Positions 1 through 11,148 of a stretch of 64,000 nt of DNA are shown piece after piece. The translations under genes and the position numbers were made by a program. The stretch is from assembly GCA_031216915.1 (NCBI GenBank), contig CM062296.1, forward strand, positions 792,376,823 through 792,440,822, written 5' to 3'. The notes below the pieces were generated by a model. That model had not been told where the DNA came from. It ran no database searches and saw only the letters and a program-made list of their open reading frames with translations. Each line of letters starts with the position of its first letter. Position 1 is the first letter of the stretch. The stretch is from Pictodentalium vernedei (lineage: Eukaryota > Mollusca > Scaphopoda > Dentaliida > Dentaliidae).

Positions 1-13
1 ACATACCTTTAGT

Positions 14-264
14 TTAACCCTTTACCCAACGTAACGGACAAAACCGGCCAGCGCTATTCTCAAAAATCGCCAATTAATTTTCAAAATATTTTCATTTTTT
101 GTCTCAAAAACATAGGTTATGACCCCTCGTTGGAACGAGCTCGTCGAGCTCGTTCCAACGAGGGGTCATAACCTATGTTTTTGAGACAAAAAATGAAAAA
201 AATTAGTTATTCAAGAATTTTTTTTGCAAGTGTCGTCTGCTTTTCATGTTAGGTAATGGGTTAA
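14..264. mobile_element. TTAA-flanked palindromic MITE, subfamily A, copy 1
   Basis: Begins TTAACCCTTTACCCAAC and ends in an imperfect complement followed by TTAA. The centre (about 121-180) is a near-perfect hairpin built on GAGCTCGTCGAGCTC flanked by CCCCTCGTTGGAACG and its complement. TTAA at both ends fits piggyBac-like or other TTAA-specific transposases. There is no coding capacity. Further copies lie at 29986, 35733 and 60618. Confidence 0.85.
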
Positions 265-628
265 ACAATATTTATTTCCAAATGTACAAGCAAACATAAG
301 TAGAATGCGAACAAGGTAGTGAATATGACTTATTGGTTTTCTCCTAAAATGAACGTTCTAAGAATTCTTTTTCTGCTGGAAAATATGGTATTTTTTCATT
401 AATGGCGTCACATCCCTAAATTGGTGGGAGAAAAATCATCCCCGATGGATATCTGTGTGTGACGGGTAAATCCCACAAGCCTCGTGTCTGCCTCAAATAT
501 CTTGCCCCGAGTGTGAGATTTCCCCTTCCCACCCAGATACCCATCGAGGATACTAATAATCTCTCCTTATTACGTTTAATTCTATTCAATCATGGATTCA
601 GAATTTACTTTATGTGATGTATTGTAAT

Positions 629-1351
629 CAGGTCTGAGAGGAGTTAAAAAGTTTCCTTAACACGTTAACGTGTTAAATAATTCTGCGTTAACAAGTTAAA
701 TGGCGTTAAATGTTAAAATGAACAAAATGTTAATAAATTCGGCCGCTTTTATTCATTTGAATTTGAATATGATTGAACTTAAGTACAGTTCGTCGCTTGA
801 GTTCTAATGTGTTCTATGTGCCTACTGGCTGCCTACTGGCACATAGAACACATTGGAACTCAGGGGATGAGTAGTTAATAGAGTTCTCTCAGGTTATCGT
901 AAATTCTAACATTTAGCGATGTTTTCATTTGAGAATACATTCGCTGCGGCCGTATTCTTAGAAAGAGACATCCGCCGTTGCTCGAATGCCAGTCGTTACA
1001 TGGAAAATAGGCGTTCGGATGAAGCTGATACTGCTGTATCTCCAAATATCGGCGGGCCAACTTCGCCAACATTGGTAGTAGGGCTTCATGGTCTCTCCAC
1101 CAAATCAATGGGTCGTCTATAATTGACGAACTATCTAAATTATTCTTGTTCTTCAATTTCGTCAAATGGCGCAAAATTCGACGTCATCGGCACGCGCTAT
1201 CCAGCATGAGTAACACAAGATAATTACGCAATGCAACATATTATACAATTATAATCTTCAAAGTAAACGTTACTAACTTGGTTAAATTTTTTAATGTTGT
1301 TAAAATAATTTAACACGTTAACGTTTGAAACGTTAACTGCTCCCGGCCCTG
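629..1351. mobile_element. hAT-type element with terminal inverted repeats
   Basis: The left end CAGGTCTGAGAGGAGTTAA and the complement of the right end, CAGGGCCGGGAGCAGTTAAC, form diverged terminal inverted repeats. CAGGG-like termini are typical of hAT elements. Tracts rich in GTTAACG follow inside both ends. A short foldback lies at about 790-870. The minus strand carries a transposase C-terminal remnant, which supports the assignment. I could not recognise a target duplication, so the insertion is old. Confidence 0.65.
880..1174 (-). pseudogene. hAT transposase C-terminal dimerisation-domain remnant
   Basis: About 99 codons are open on the minus strand. The segment DPLIWWRDHEALLPMLAKLA matches the hAT C-terminal dimerisation domain, whose hallmark is a D-P-x-x-W-W stretch followed by a hydrophobic L-A-x-L-A-R-x-Y-L helix. 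Downstream residues lose the expected S-E-R-x-F-S block in this frame, which points to a frameshift. Only the C-terminus is present; the RNase H-like catalytic core (DDE) is absent. It lies inside terminal inverted repeats at 629 and 1351, so it is a relic of the transposase that built this element. Confidence 0.75.
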
Positions 1352-1354
1352 ACC

Positions 1355-1500
1355 CCAGTGAAACTAGTTCAATGAGCTCGTTCCAAAGAGGGTTCAAATG
1401 CCATGTTTTCGAGTCAAAAGTTGAAACATACCATAAAATAATTTAAAGGCGACTTTCCGAGTAGAGCTGACCGTCAAGTTCCGACTATGGAAAGGGTTAA
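1355..1500. mobile_element. Partial TTAA MITE, subfamily D
   Basis: Half a MITE ending AAAGGGTTAA at 1500, with the GAGCTCGTTCCAA core motif near 1374-1388. The other duplication arm carries the matching partial copy at 40274-40440, so this insertion predates the inverted duplication. The left half appears lost next to the hAT right end. Confidence 0.55.
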
Positions 1501-1509
1501 ATAATTTCT

Positions 1510-2735
1510 GATCGTCTTCAAATTTTTGTTGTTCATTATGCTTTCAGTTTTTTATAAACATTTCGCTGACAGGTCTATTGACTCGTCTTCATGTCTCGGT
1601 GCTCACCAATTCAGCGTTGAACTGGATCATAGCGGTCGTCTGCGTGGCGTGTAGCAATGATCGTTAAAGATGAAGGCTGTATCAATGGAAATTGTAGTTT
1701 TATCTTTCACGTTATCAAGGAGGGGCTGGAATCACATTGTTTTCTTGTCTAGTTCTGTTTTGAAGGCATGCACACTCAAAATAAAGATAGCAAAACAACA
1801 AGCTATGGCAGAAACTTGGGCAAATATTTCTTATACAAAATAAAAATCAAAACGTCGTTTACTATTACCCCTTCCACAAGTATGTGTTTCGGACTGGAAG
1901 CTGTATCCCGCAACACATCCACAGAAACCATCTTTTCTGCACTCAGCGTTGGGCACAGTGCAATCATGAGTGAAAAGACAATGATGTCCAATTAAACCTG
2001 TTAATACAATAGAAAAAAACAAACAGTTAGGTCCTACAAAGTAGATATTCTGTTTCTTAGACCATTTTTTTTGTAAAATTGCATGTGGTCGTGTCGGCTG
2101 GTGGGTTTTTATTTTTTATTTTATTTTTGTAATTATTATTTCTTTGCCATAAAAAGTTCATGTTCTTGGTTTATTTTATGTTTTTGGCCTCCTAATCTAC
2201 AGAATAGCAATGTGTGGTGGTGCATTCTGTTGTAGTCGAGGGACAAATTTATCAATTTTGTTAACTTGGGTAAAATATCAGACATAAACCATTTAATTTT
2301 TATTTTTTTAAGTTTGCATTGGTTATAAAAAGAGCGCATGCGGTAACCACAAGGATCATGCGAGAGGGCCTGATAGCAGATTTTAAACTTTTCAGGCCTT
2401 ATCACGTTTACGTACCTTGTATCGCTTAACGTCACCCTCGCAGTAGAGTATCAAATGTGCTTGATGTGGTGCTGATTTATTTTATGAGCTTTCAACGTAT
2501 ATACAGGATTTATATTCCAAATTTGTCATCCCAGAAAGCCTAGCGGTTTGTTAGTGGTTTCTAAAGAGATGTGGCGACTGCGGATTGGGGGGCGGTCTCA
2601 TTCCCCCATTGTCTGCCAAGTTTTCAATAGTTGGAAATTTTAAGATTCAGACAGAAGTCAGTTGGAAATTTTATACCCTGTGATAGAAGATTTCGGGTAT
2701 TTTATCTGTAGCTTTCCCCGTTTGTAGCGGACAGT
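1510..2735. repeat. Inverted-duplication arm, EGF-exon side (pairs with 38315-40270)
   Basis: Reverse-complement similarity to 38315-40270 is readable across noncoding DNA, the EGF-like exon and its splice sites. Examples are the stretch around 2160-2230 against 38900-38980 and 2430-2560 against 38490-38660. Identity by eye is roughly 80-90%, interrupted by arm-specific insertions, notably a hAT element at 39390-40075 that is absent here. Confidence 0.75.
1869..1997 (-). CDS. EGF/EB-like exon of secreted coiled-coil protein (left paralogue)
   Basis: A 129-nt exon, 43 codons. The minus-strand acceptor reads as a T-rich tract ending ACAG before GTTTAATTGG, and the donor is GTAATAG. It encodes a cysteine-rich module with residues HDCTVPNAECR and GFCGCVAGYSF, the spacing of an EGF-like or EB module. 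Both junctions are phase 1, the usual symmetrical phase for EGF exons, so it can follow the phase-1 exon at 17646-18168 in frame. The intron between them would be about 15.6 kb, filled with transposons. The paralogous exon at 39105-39233 is also 129 nt. Ligand and function are unknown; further exons would lie beyond the window. Confidence 0.75.
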
Positions 2736-3189
2736 TAATGGTTGTTTTACCCGCAGTTCATGGGATTTTGTAACGGGCGGACGAGGACAAATAAAGTTAC
2801 CGGGAAATGAATCAAGGCGGACATCCGGACCCGTCGAAACTTTCAATTTTTTGAACACGCTGCTTCCTTGCAGTTCACACAAAGGTAATTTTTATGAAAT
2901 TTTTGTATTATCTGGCATCACTTATTCGGCAAGAGATTGTATCAACAGCGGGCCTGAGAGGGTACGCGGACCCATCGGGCCGACCATAGTTTGGTCTAAT
3001 GGGACACAATTTTCATTTTTCAAATTAAAAGAAAGCTGTTTCCCTGCATCTCAAACTATCAATGACAGGCTAGACTGCTGTATATCGACATGTTCACTAT
3101 GTGGCCTGCCGCCATTGGCAGTCCACATAGAAAACATTTCAATATACCGACATTCTTTGCAAACAGACCAATTTCGCCCGTTGGGCGTT

Positions 3190-3330
3190 TTCATGAAAAT
3201 CAGGCACCAACAGGCGTTAGGCTGCATCAGTTTTGGGAGCCCCAAGGGGACACCCAATAGGAGGCCCATCGGCAATTTTCCTGGTGGACCATACGGCCAA
3301 TCCGCCTCTGTTTTGAAACAGGAGTCAATA
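3190..3330. repeat. Interspersed repeat also present at about 38205-38310
   Basis: The stretch around GGACCATACGGCCAATCC and the preceding GGCAATTTTCCTGGTGG recurs in the same orientation at about 38265-38305. It marks where inverted homology between the duplication arms stops on the right arm, so it behaves as a mobile or repeated segment. I could not assign a family and saw no convincing protein. Confidence 0.5.
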
Positions 3331-3342
3331 TTTCGTTCCGCG

Positions 3343-3344
<2 letters not shown>

Positions 3345-3386
<42 letters not shown>

Positions 3387-3730
3387 TTGGTGTTTAAGGT
3401 CACATATTTCTGCACAATGGCTAACCATAACCGTGACAGTTTTACGGGTGGAGGAAGCCTGAGTACCCGGAGAGAACCACCGAGCAACGGCGAGATACAG
3501 TCAGCTCCCCAACATACCATCTCCACACACGCAGGGTTAGCATTGGTTGAAGACAGGTGCACCATCGACGTGCAGTATGCCTTAGTACACAGCGTCACCG
3601 TGCCCCCACGTGGGCAATGGGGGTGAAGTGTCTTGCCCAAGGACACAACGCGGTTGCCGCAGGTGGGATTCGAACAGAGGACCTCTCGGTTTGCAGCCTG
3701 CACCTCTACCTACCGAGCCACCGCGGTCCC
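3345..3730 (-). mobile_element. tRNA-derived SINE, family 1, copy 1
   Basis: On the minus strand it starts with a tRNA-like head: A-box region GTGGCTCGGTAGGTAGAGG and B box GTTCGAATCCC. A conserved body containing GGGTGGAGGAAGCC and CCCGGAGAGAACCACCGAG follows, then a (TAAA)n tail that reads as TTTA repeats on plus at 3345-3388. Short ORFs here are incidental. The plus-oriented copy at 15749 is the most complete. Confidence 0.8.
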
Positions 3731-3975
3731 TCGTTCCGTGATCGCGGATAGCGCCGTGTTGTGCTCAAGAGACAATTTCCATCTCAAGAATCCACGGTCA
3801 TATTTGAAACACAAGGGGCGATGAGGGTGCATTCGGATGTCTTCAGCAGTTGGAAATTCAGTAGTAACAGTTTGAAAATTCTCACTCAAGGGTGGGGGTG
3901 TGGGGGAACTGGAACACTATTGGAAATTCAGAGGGGCACGCCCCTCTCCCCCCCCCCCAAAAAAAAAGTTCTTCG
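3731..3975. other. Unassigned flank with C and A homopolymers
   Basis: Non-coding DNA between the SINE and the large inverted-repeat element. It holds a run of C followed by A at about 3948-3967. No gene seen. Its last six bases before the element, GAGGTG, form the left target-site duplication. Confidence 0.5.
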
Positions 3976-3981
3976 GAGGTG
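3976..3981 (+). repeat. Left 6-bp target-site duplication GAGGTG
   Basis: GAGGTG directly precedes AGTAGTATGTCATG. The identical hexamer follows the right terminus at 8496-8501. Six-base duplications are what Polinton/Maverick integrases make. Confidence 0.9.
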
Positions 3982-5940
3982 AGTAGTATGTCATGTACCT
4001 TTGAGGGGTTAGTTGCCGGATCTCATGTGACGTCATAGTCACGTGACGTAGTGGCGCCATGTTGTGTTGTCATGGTAACTCGCGTGAGCGGCCATGTTGT
4101 GACGTCATCTCCATAGTGATACGTGGTGTTAGTGTGCATGCGCAGCGCGTGTTGTTAGGGTGATACGTGTTTCCGTCGTCCATTTTGTATACTGGAGGCC
4201 GCCGTCTTGGTTTCTATGGTAGCACGTGATTGCTATGTTACCCAATTGTTCTGCAATAAGACGGGGTATGTTCGGTGGGTATGTTCCTTCGTACAGGAGT
4301 ATTGTCTGGAACGACTTCCCTGGATAATTACCACAAACAACCCGACAATCCCCCAAATCACCAAAATCCACCCGAAATCACCGAAATTGACTTTATTTCC
4401 CCAATTTATCAGCTTAGCACGTAGTGTTATAGTACTAAGGGGTACAAGGGGGTGCATTCGATTGAACAGGAGTAATGTTCTGGCTTAGAATTCTCCCAGA
4501 ATCCCTTTTTGGATCCTTATCCCATGACGTTTTTCCCCTATTAAGAATAGCACGTAGTGCTATAGGACAAATTTACCCAGAATTCTCTGCTTCTATCCAT
4601 ATATGCAATAGTTATCGTCTATCTGACCCTGTTCCTTTGTTCTAGAGTATACCCCAGTAGCGTAGAAGAGCCTATCAACTGGAACAGTATACCTTATTAT
4701 TGCTATATTTAGCAATTTCTAGTCTATTCTTGTTAGTTCTGACCCTATTCCGTGTACTCTTGTTGGTTCATTTATATAACTAACCAATCAGATTGCTTGA
4801 TTTCCCATAACCTGTATGCAGGGTTATCTCCCTTGTGTATAACAAAAGCCTATATCCAATGGCCATATCCCATGGAATCCCATTTTGGAAAACACCTGTG
4901 GCTATGGAATCCCTTTTTTGTCATATGTGCTTATGTGAAAAAGCACAATGTGACACAATGTGACCTAGCACAAAGGCACATGCTTTATGTGCCGATATGT
5001 GCTTATGTGAAAAAGCACAATGTGACACAATGTGCCCTATCACATAGACACACACGGGTATTTGAGGATACCTTTGGCCTGGTATTGTATTATTTGAGGA
5101 TACCTATCGAGGATACCTACTGGAGAATCCCTTTTTTGTCATATGTGCTTATGTGAAAAAGCACAATGTGACACAATGTGCCCTAGCACAAAGGCACATG
5201 CTTTATGTGCCGATATGTGCTTATGTGAAAAAGCACAATGTGACACAATATGCCCTATCACATAGGCACATACGGGTATTTGAGGATACCTTTGGCCTGG
5301 TATTGTATTATTTGAGGATACCTATCGAGGATACCTACTGGAGAATCCCTTTTTGTCATATGTGCTTATGTGAAAAGGCACAATGTGACACAATATGCCC
5401 TATCACATAGGCACATGCTTTATGTGCCGATATGTGCTTATGTGAAAAGGCACAATGTGACACAATATGCCCTATCACATAGGCACATACGGGTATTTGA
5501 GGATACCTATGGCCCGGCATTGTATTATTTGAGGATACCTATTGAGGATACCTATCGAGGATACCTTTTGGAGAATCCCTTTTTTGTCGCATTAGGCTAT
5601 GTAAAAGCCGTCAATGGGTCTAATGTAGTCTTACCAACCGCTTCCATCTTGTCGCCAAAGCTCCAAGGCCATTACAGGTCTATGGTCTATCTGTCCTATC
5701 ATTAGCTTCTACAACAGTCTTGTTCCATTGCGGCCTTGTACCAGTACTATTGGCTTCTGTTATTCTGCCCCATATCTCATCCATTACTTCCTAGCTATAC
5801 CTATCTCAGTCTCGACTATAACATTGATCAAGGTTGAATCAGATTTCCCCTGTATACGTATGAGGCATTCCGTTATTGAGATGCCTAGCCGAGTCCGTAA
5901 AATATGGATTCCGTGTTTTAACATCAATACTCGAGGGTAT
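3982..5940 (+). repeat. Left terminal inverted repeat of the 4.5-kb element
   Basis: Pairs with 6524-8495. The inner boundary is AATACTCGAGGGTAT at 5926-5940. It carries about three tandem units at roughly 4917-5580, each containing AAGCACAATGTGACACAATG and GTATTTGAGGATACC. Confidence 0.9.
4917..5580 (+). repeat. About 220-bp tandem repeats inside the left arm
   Basis: About three consecutive units, each with two copies of TGTGCTTATGTGAAAAAGCA followed by GAGGATACC blocks. The same array is mirrored at about 6890-7555. The GAGGATACC block recurs in the second Polinton-like element at 24875-24945, tying the two families together. Confidence 0.85.
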
Positions 5941-6523
5941 TTCCCTCCCCTATTAGAAGAATTCAGTTCAATGGGTTGTAGTTTAAAGATTCAGATCACC
6001 TTTCGTTATATTTTCATTAAGTTTAAAATTCATTCAGTTCAAAGGGTGTTTATTTATATTAGATATAAAAAGTTCATTCAAAAAATTCATTCAGTTCAAA
6101 GAGGTTAACTATTTATTTATATTATATATAGTTCATTCATTCAGTTCAAAGGGTGTTTATTTATATTAGATATAAAAAGTTCATTCAAAAAGTTCAAAGA
6201 GTTCAAGGGTGTTAATACCGTCATAGGGGTTATAGTTCTAAACTTTGTTCAGTTCAAAGGGTTCATTCAGGTTTGTTCAATTTAAGGGGTTAACATTGGG
6301 TTATATTTAGGGATTATAGTTCATTCAGGTGAAAACTTTGTTATGTTCACTACGATCTTGGTCCTGTTGGATTCACTTTGTTCTGTTCAGTCTGTCCAAC
6401 TAGTTCGATCAATCTTACTAGTTTGACATTCTTTCAATTTGTTATGTTTACTTCGTTGTTTTGTAGTGACTGGTTGTATCTGTTCAGAGTCTTGTAGTCA
6501 TTGGTTGTTACCAGCCCCTTTCC
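5941..6523. other. Unique spacer between the inverted arms
   Basis: AT-rich spacer of 583 bp with irregular direct repeats of GTTCATTCAGTTCAAAGGG and TTTATTTATATTAGATATAA. No ORF worth calling. This is all the non-TIR sequence the element carries. Confidence 0.75.
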
Positions 6524-8495
6524 ATACCCTCGAGTATTGATGTTAAAACACGGAATCCATATTTTACGGATTCGGCTAGGCATCTCAATAACGGAATGCC
6601 TTATACGTATACAGGGGAAATCTGATTCAACCTTGATCAAAGTTATAGTCGAGACTGAGAAAGGTATAGCTAGGAAGTAATGGATGAGATATGGGGTAGA
6701 ATAACAGAAGCCAATAGTACTGGTACAAGGCCGCAATGGAACAAGACTGTTGTAGAAGCTAATGATAGGACAGATAGACGATAGACCTGTAATGGCCTTG
6801 GGGCTTTGGCAACAAGATGGAAGCGGTTGGTAAGACTACATTAGACCCATTGAGGGCTTTTACATAGCCTAATGCGACAAAAAAGGGATTCTCCAAAAGG
6901 TATCCTCGATAGGTATCCTCAATAGGTATCCTCAAATAATACAATGCCGGGCCATAGGTATCCACAAATACCCGTATGTGCCTATGTGATAGGGCATATT
7001 GTGTCACATTGTGCCTTTTCACATAAGCACATATCGGCACATAAAGCATGTGCCTGTGTGATAGGGCATATTGTGTCACATTGTGCCTTTTCACATAAGC
7101 ACATATGACAAAAAGGGATTCTCCAGTAGGTATCCTCGATAGGTATCCTCAAATAATACAATACCAGGCCAAAGGTATCCTCAAATACCCGTATGTGCCT
7201 ATGTGATAGGGCACATTGTGTCACATTGTGCTTTTTCACATAAGCACATATCGGCACATAAAGCATGTGCCTTTGTGCTAGGGCACATTGTGTCACATTG
7301 TGCTTTTTCACATAAGCACATATGACAAAAAAGGGATTCTCCAGTAGGTATCCTCGATAGGTATCCTCAAATAATACAATACCAGGCCAAAGGTATCCTC
7401 AAATACCCGTATGTGCCTATGTGATAGGGCACATTGTGTCACGTTGTGCTTTTTCACATAAGCACATATCGGCACATAAAGCATGTGCCTTTGTGCTAGG
7501 TCACATTGTGTCACATTGTGCTTTTTCACATAAGCACATATGACAAAAAAGGGATTCCATAGCCACAGGTGTTTTCCAAAATGGGATTCCATGGGATATG
7601 GCCATTGGATATAGGCTTTTGTTATACACAAGGGAGATAACCCTGCATACAGGTTATGGAAAATCAAGCAATCTGATTGGTTAGTTATATAAATGAACCA
7701 ACAAGAGTACACGGAATAGGGTCAGAACTAACAAGAATAGACTAGAAATTGCTAAATATAGCAATAATAAGGTATACTGTTCCAGTTGATAGGCTCTTCT
7801 ACGCTACTGGAGAATACTCTAGAACAAAGGAACAGGGTCAGATAGACGATAACTATTGTATATATAGATAGAAGCAGAGAATTCTGGGTAAATTTGTCCT
7901 ATAGCACTACGTGCTATTCTTAATAGGGGAAAAACGTCATGGGATAAGGATCCAAAAAGGGATTCTGGGAGAATTCTAAGCCAGAACATTACTCCTGTTC
8001 AATCGAATGCACCCCCTTGTAGCCCTTAGTACTATAGCACTACGTGCTAAGCTGATAAATTGGGGAAATAAAGTCAATTTCGGTGATTTCGGGTGGATTT
8101 TGGTGATTTGGGGGATTGTCGGGTTGTTTGTGGTAATTATCCAGGGAAGTCGTTCCAGAAAATACTCCTGTACGAAGGAACATACCCACCGAATATACCC
8201 CGTGTTATTGCAGAACAATTGGGTAACATAGCAATCACGTGCTACCATAGAAACCAAGATGGCGGCCTCCAGTATACAAAATGGACGACGGATACACGTA
8301 TCACCCTAACAACACGCGCTGCGCATGCGCACTAACACCACGTATCACTATGGAGATGACGTCACAACATGGCCGCTCACGCGGGTTACCATGACAACAC
8401 AACATGGCGCCACTACGTCACGTGACTATGACGTCACATGAGATCCGGCAATGAGATCCGGCAACTAACCCCTCAAAGGTACATGACATACTACT
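6524..8495 (-). repeat. Right terminal inverted repeat of the 4.5-kb element
   Basis: Mirror of 3982-5940. It ends CATACTACT at 8495. The 13-bp duplication ATGAGATCCGGCA around 8437-8465 explains the arm-length difference. Confidence 0.9.
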
Positions 8496-8501
8496 GAGGT
8501 G
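8496..8501 (+). repeat. Right 6-bp target-site duplication GAGGTG
   Basis: Identical to 3976-3981, immediately outside the right terminus. Confidence 0.9.
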
Positions 8502-8567
8502 TTATCGCGATTGCGCTATTGAATGTGCATTGCAATACAGAAGATCACAAATGAATGCCCATCCTCC

Positions 8568-8778
8568 TTAATCCTTTACCCAACACGAAAGATATCCAAA
8601 TTTATTATTTTAATTGTTTATTTTTCAAAAATAAAAGAAAAATTCAACAAAACGAGCTCGTTACAGTGAAGGGCCACATGATATGGTTGTGTTGAAACCT
8701 TTATAAAAAGAAATTTTCCTAAGCTTATTTTGTAAATTACGCGGGCGGAAGTGGCCGATTCGTTGGATAAAGGGTTAA
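8568..8778. mobile_element. TTAA MITE, subfamily B, core-deleted copy
   Basis: Starts TTAATCCTTTACCCAAC and ends GGATAAAGGGTTAA. Only half of the GAGCTCGTT core remains, so the central hairpin is truncated. Confidence 0.75.
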
Positions 8779-9168
8779 TTGATTCAGTCATTTGATATTA
8801 CGTTCATGAAACAGAAAGGTAAGCTTTTTTTTCAGCATTACAGCCACAAAACAAATTGACATCTGGCAATCTAAGCAAAATATGCCATATGGATTTGTTC
8901 AGTAAACGTAAACAACAAAGGGTTCCCAATATTCATGGCAAATGAACGCAGACAAGTCAGCAAAATAATCCCTTAATATTCCCGACACACTTGCAATCGT
9001 TACAGGCACAGATACTCAGAACAAGCTGAGAAACTGAAAAATATGATATCGGAGAGTATTTCTGGATGGACGCTGTCGTGGCCCCATAATAGAACATAAA
9101 TTTAAGCGATTAGGAAATTTCTAGTACGGAAAGATGTTTTTGGATATGGGTTTTACTGGAAATTATTA

Positions 9169-9418
9169 TGAACCCTTTACCCAACGAATCGAAAGCATCC
9201 GCCCGCGTAATATGCAAATTGAGTAGTTGAAAAAGTATTATTTTTAAAAAAAAATCAACAAAACCATATCATGTGACCCCTCGTTGGAACGAGCTCGTCG
9301 AGCTCGTTCCAACAAGGGGTCACATGATATGGTTTTGTTGATATTTTTTGAAAAATTTGAAAAAAATGATATTTAAAATAATAAATTTTGATATCGTCTG
9401 CGTTGGATAAAGGGTTAA
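9169..9418. mobile_element. TTAA MITE, subfamily B, full hairpin
   Basis: Termini CCCTTTACCCAACG and GTTGGATAAAGGG, with TTAA intact on the right and mutated on the left. The central hairpin at about 9255-9350 uses the same GAGCTCGTCGAGCTC core as subfamily A, but the next stem segment is CATATCATGTGACC instead of CATAGGTTATGACC. Confidence 0.8.
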
Positions 9419-10393
9419 AAAGTTTCGGAAAGATAGGTTTAAAAATAAGGTGGAAATTAAAATCTTTGAAAAGCTCAACATCCATCTCCTTCCAATCGAG
9501 GATTTAAATGTCAAATATTAAAACTGGATGGAACAACTTCAGATAAGTTCATAACCGAACGGCGATGTGGGAAGGTTCAAAGCTATATCTGTAACAACCA
9601 TGGAGCTGCGTGTGTAACCAAATTAGTTGTTTATTGATGAAAGTCCAAAACGGCCTATAATTTGAAGTAACATAAAAAAAACCCGCAATAAATAAAAAAA
9701 AAATGAAAAAATGACTGTCGGGGTCTGTCGGTGTGGTGCGCGTGGTGGGAGAGTAGGGTGGGGGGTGCATTGGGGGCATTGGGGGCACTGCTACTTTGGC
9801 ACACCGTACTTGGAAATTTCCAACCGTTATGGGCGAACTCGGAGGTTACACGATGGGAGACATAGAGTCAAAAATTAAAATGAGTCAGATTTTGTGGAAA
9901 TTTGAGTATGTTGTGAAGCTCAATAAACTAGGAGATACCTATTTTAACTTTTTGGATGTATCGCCATTTTGACGTTGTGACGTCACTTGAAATTATATTC
10001 TGTGTTGGACATTCAGAAATAAACCTCTAATTTGTTGACACGCGCCGCTACATTGCAGTTACAGATACAGTTTTGAAACTTCGTACATCCAGTGTATCGC
10101 TTGGCGGTTGGTGTCGAAGGAAACACTCTCGACGTGTGATCGAACCCACGTTATGCATTGTATTAAAACCCAGCTATCACCCAATTTTTTCAAGCTCTGC
10201 AACGGGCTAAAATTTAAAAAAAAACTCCGCTTCGTTTTATTTTTTGATCCTATGACCCGCTAGATGTCGCCTCCGAGTTCGGCCATAAGGGCTGGGAATT
10301 TCCTAGTATGGCAACCCAATTCAGTTTTGCGGGTTTTTTTTTGAGATTATACTTCCAAAATTTTAGAAAGATGGGCTAAAAATGAGCTGGAAA
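9419..10393. repeat. Old dispersed repeat, first copy (diverged partner around 10635-12720)
   Basis: Segments such as AAGCT...ATCTGTAACAACCAT at about 9580-9600 and GGGAATTTCCTAGTATGGC at about 10296 recur in diverged form at about 10745-10770 and 12710-12722. The two copies are direct and have each been interrupted by other elements. No gene seen in either. Confidence 0.5.
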
Positions 10394-10634
10394 TTAACCC
10401 TTTGAACTCGAGAGGCCGCTTTTTCGACGCAGGGACATGATACGTCATAATTTCATTACTTAGGATGGGTAGCAAGTGTATGTGTGGGGTAGACCAATAA
10501 ATATTTTCAACGTGCAGTCCCAAGGCAGCACGTTGAAAATATTAATTGGTCTACTCCCAAATAATGAATATGAACTCTTCCTATTGTTGCCATTGAACTG
10601 ACATGGAAGATACCACCAGGGTTCAAAGGGTTAA
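10394..10634. mobile_element. TTAA MITE, subfamily C, copy 1
   Basis: TTAACCCTTTGAACTC at the left, CAAAGGGTTAA at the right. The central hairpin is AATATTTTCAACGTGCAG with its complement about 10 bp away. Related copies lie at 18981 and 31779. Confidence 0.8.
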
Positions 10635-11148
10635 AATCATTAAAATAGTTAAAATGCGGCTCCTTCCAATCACAGTTATAAATAGCACAAATTAAAAACG
10701 GACGAAGGACTTCAGATATCGGGATTTCGATGTGCGAAATTTCAAAGCTGAATCTTTAACAACCATAGAGCGACACGTGTCACCAAATTAGGAGTTTTAT
10801 TGATGAATGTTCAAAAATGCATATAATTAGTAGTGACGTAAAAACGCCAAAATGGCGATAAATCCAGGGGGCGGGGGGGGGGGGGGGGGGGGGGGGTGGA
10901 CACCAAAAATTTGCAAGACGTGATGTGGGGGTGGGTGGGTCTCTTGAGTGCGCCAAAAATGTGCATTTCCAACTTGTGCAATTTTTTGAATTTTTTAAAA
11001 ATATATCAATATATCAGCTAATTTTTACCATCATTTTGTTTCAAACCTTAAAGACGATGTTGTACATCACACTCTTAACATAAATACAACATCAGGAGGC
11101 TTTATATGTGGGAATATTGGGCTTAATCTGGGAAAATGTCACACTTTA

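Larger units (their letters stand above)
3982..8495. mobile_element. Miniature Polinton-like element with ~1.96 kb terminal inverted repeats
   Basis: The element is 4514 bp. The left arm 3982-5940 and right arm 6524-8495 are reverse complements with only a few percent mismatch by eye. The right arm's 13-bp excess equals a duplicated ATGAGATCCGGCA. Termini are AGTAGTATGTCATGTACC and its complement, flanked by GAGGTG on both sides. AG termini and 6-bp target duplications are reported for Polinton/Maverick elements. No integrase, polymerase, ATPase or capsid gene is present, so it is non-autonomous. ORFs of 85-134 codons fall in internal tandem repeats and occur in both arms as mirror copies, so I do not call them genes. 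High arm similarity suggests a recent insertion or ongoing gene conversion. Confidence 0.85.

Noticed and set aside
4752-7712. ORFs of 85-134 codons rich in CEKAQ/KKHNVTQ-like repeats on both strands
   Set aside because: They lie in tandem repeats within inverted arms and appear as mirror pairs; the open frames follow from the repeat unit. No start context or domain supports a gene.
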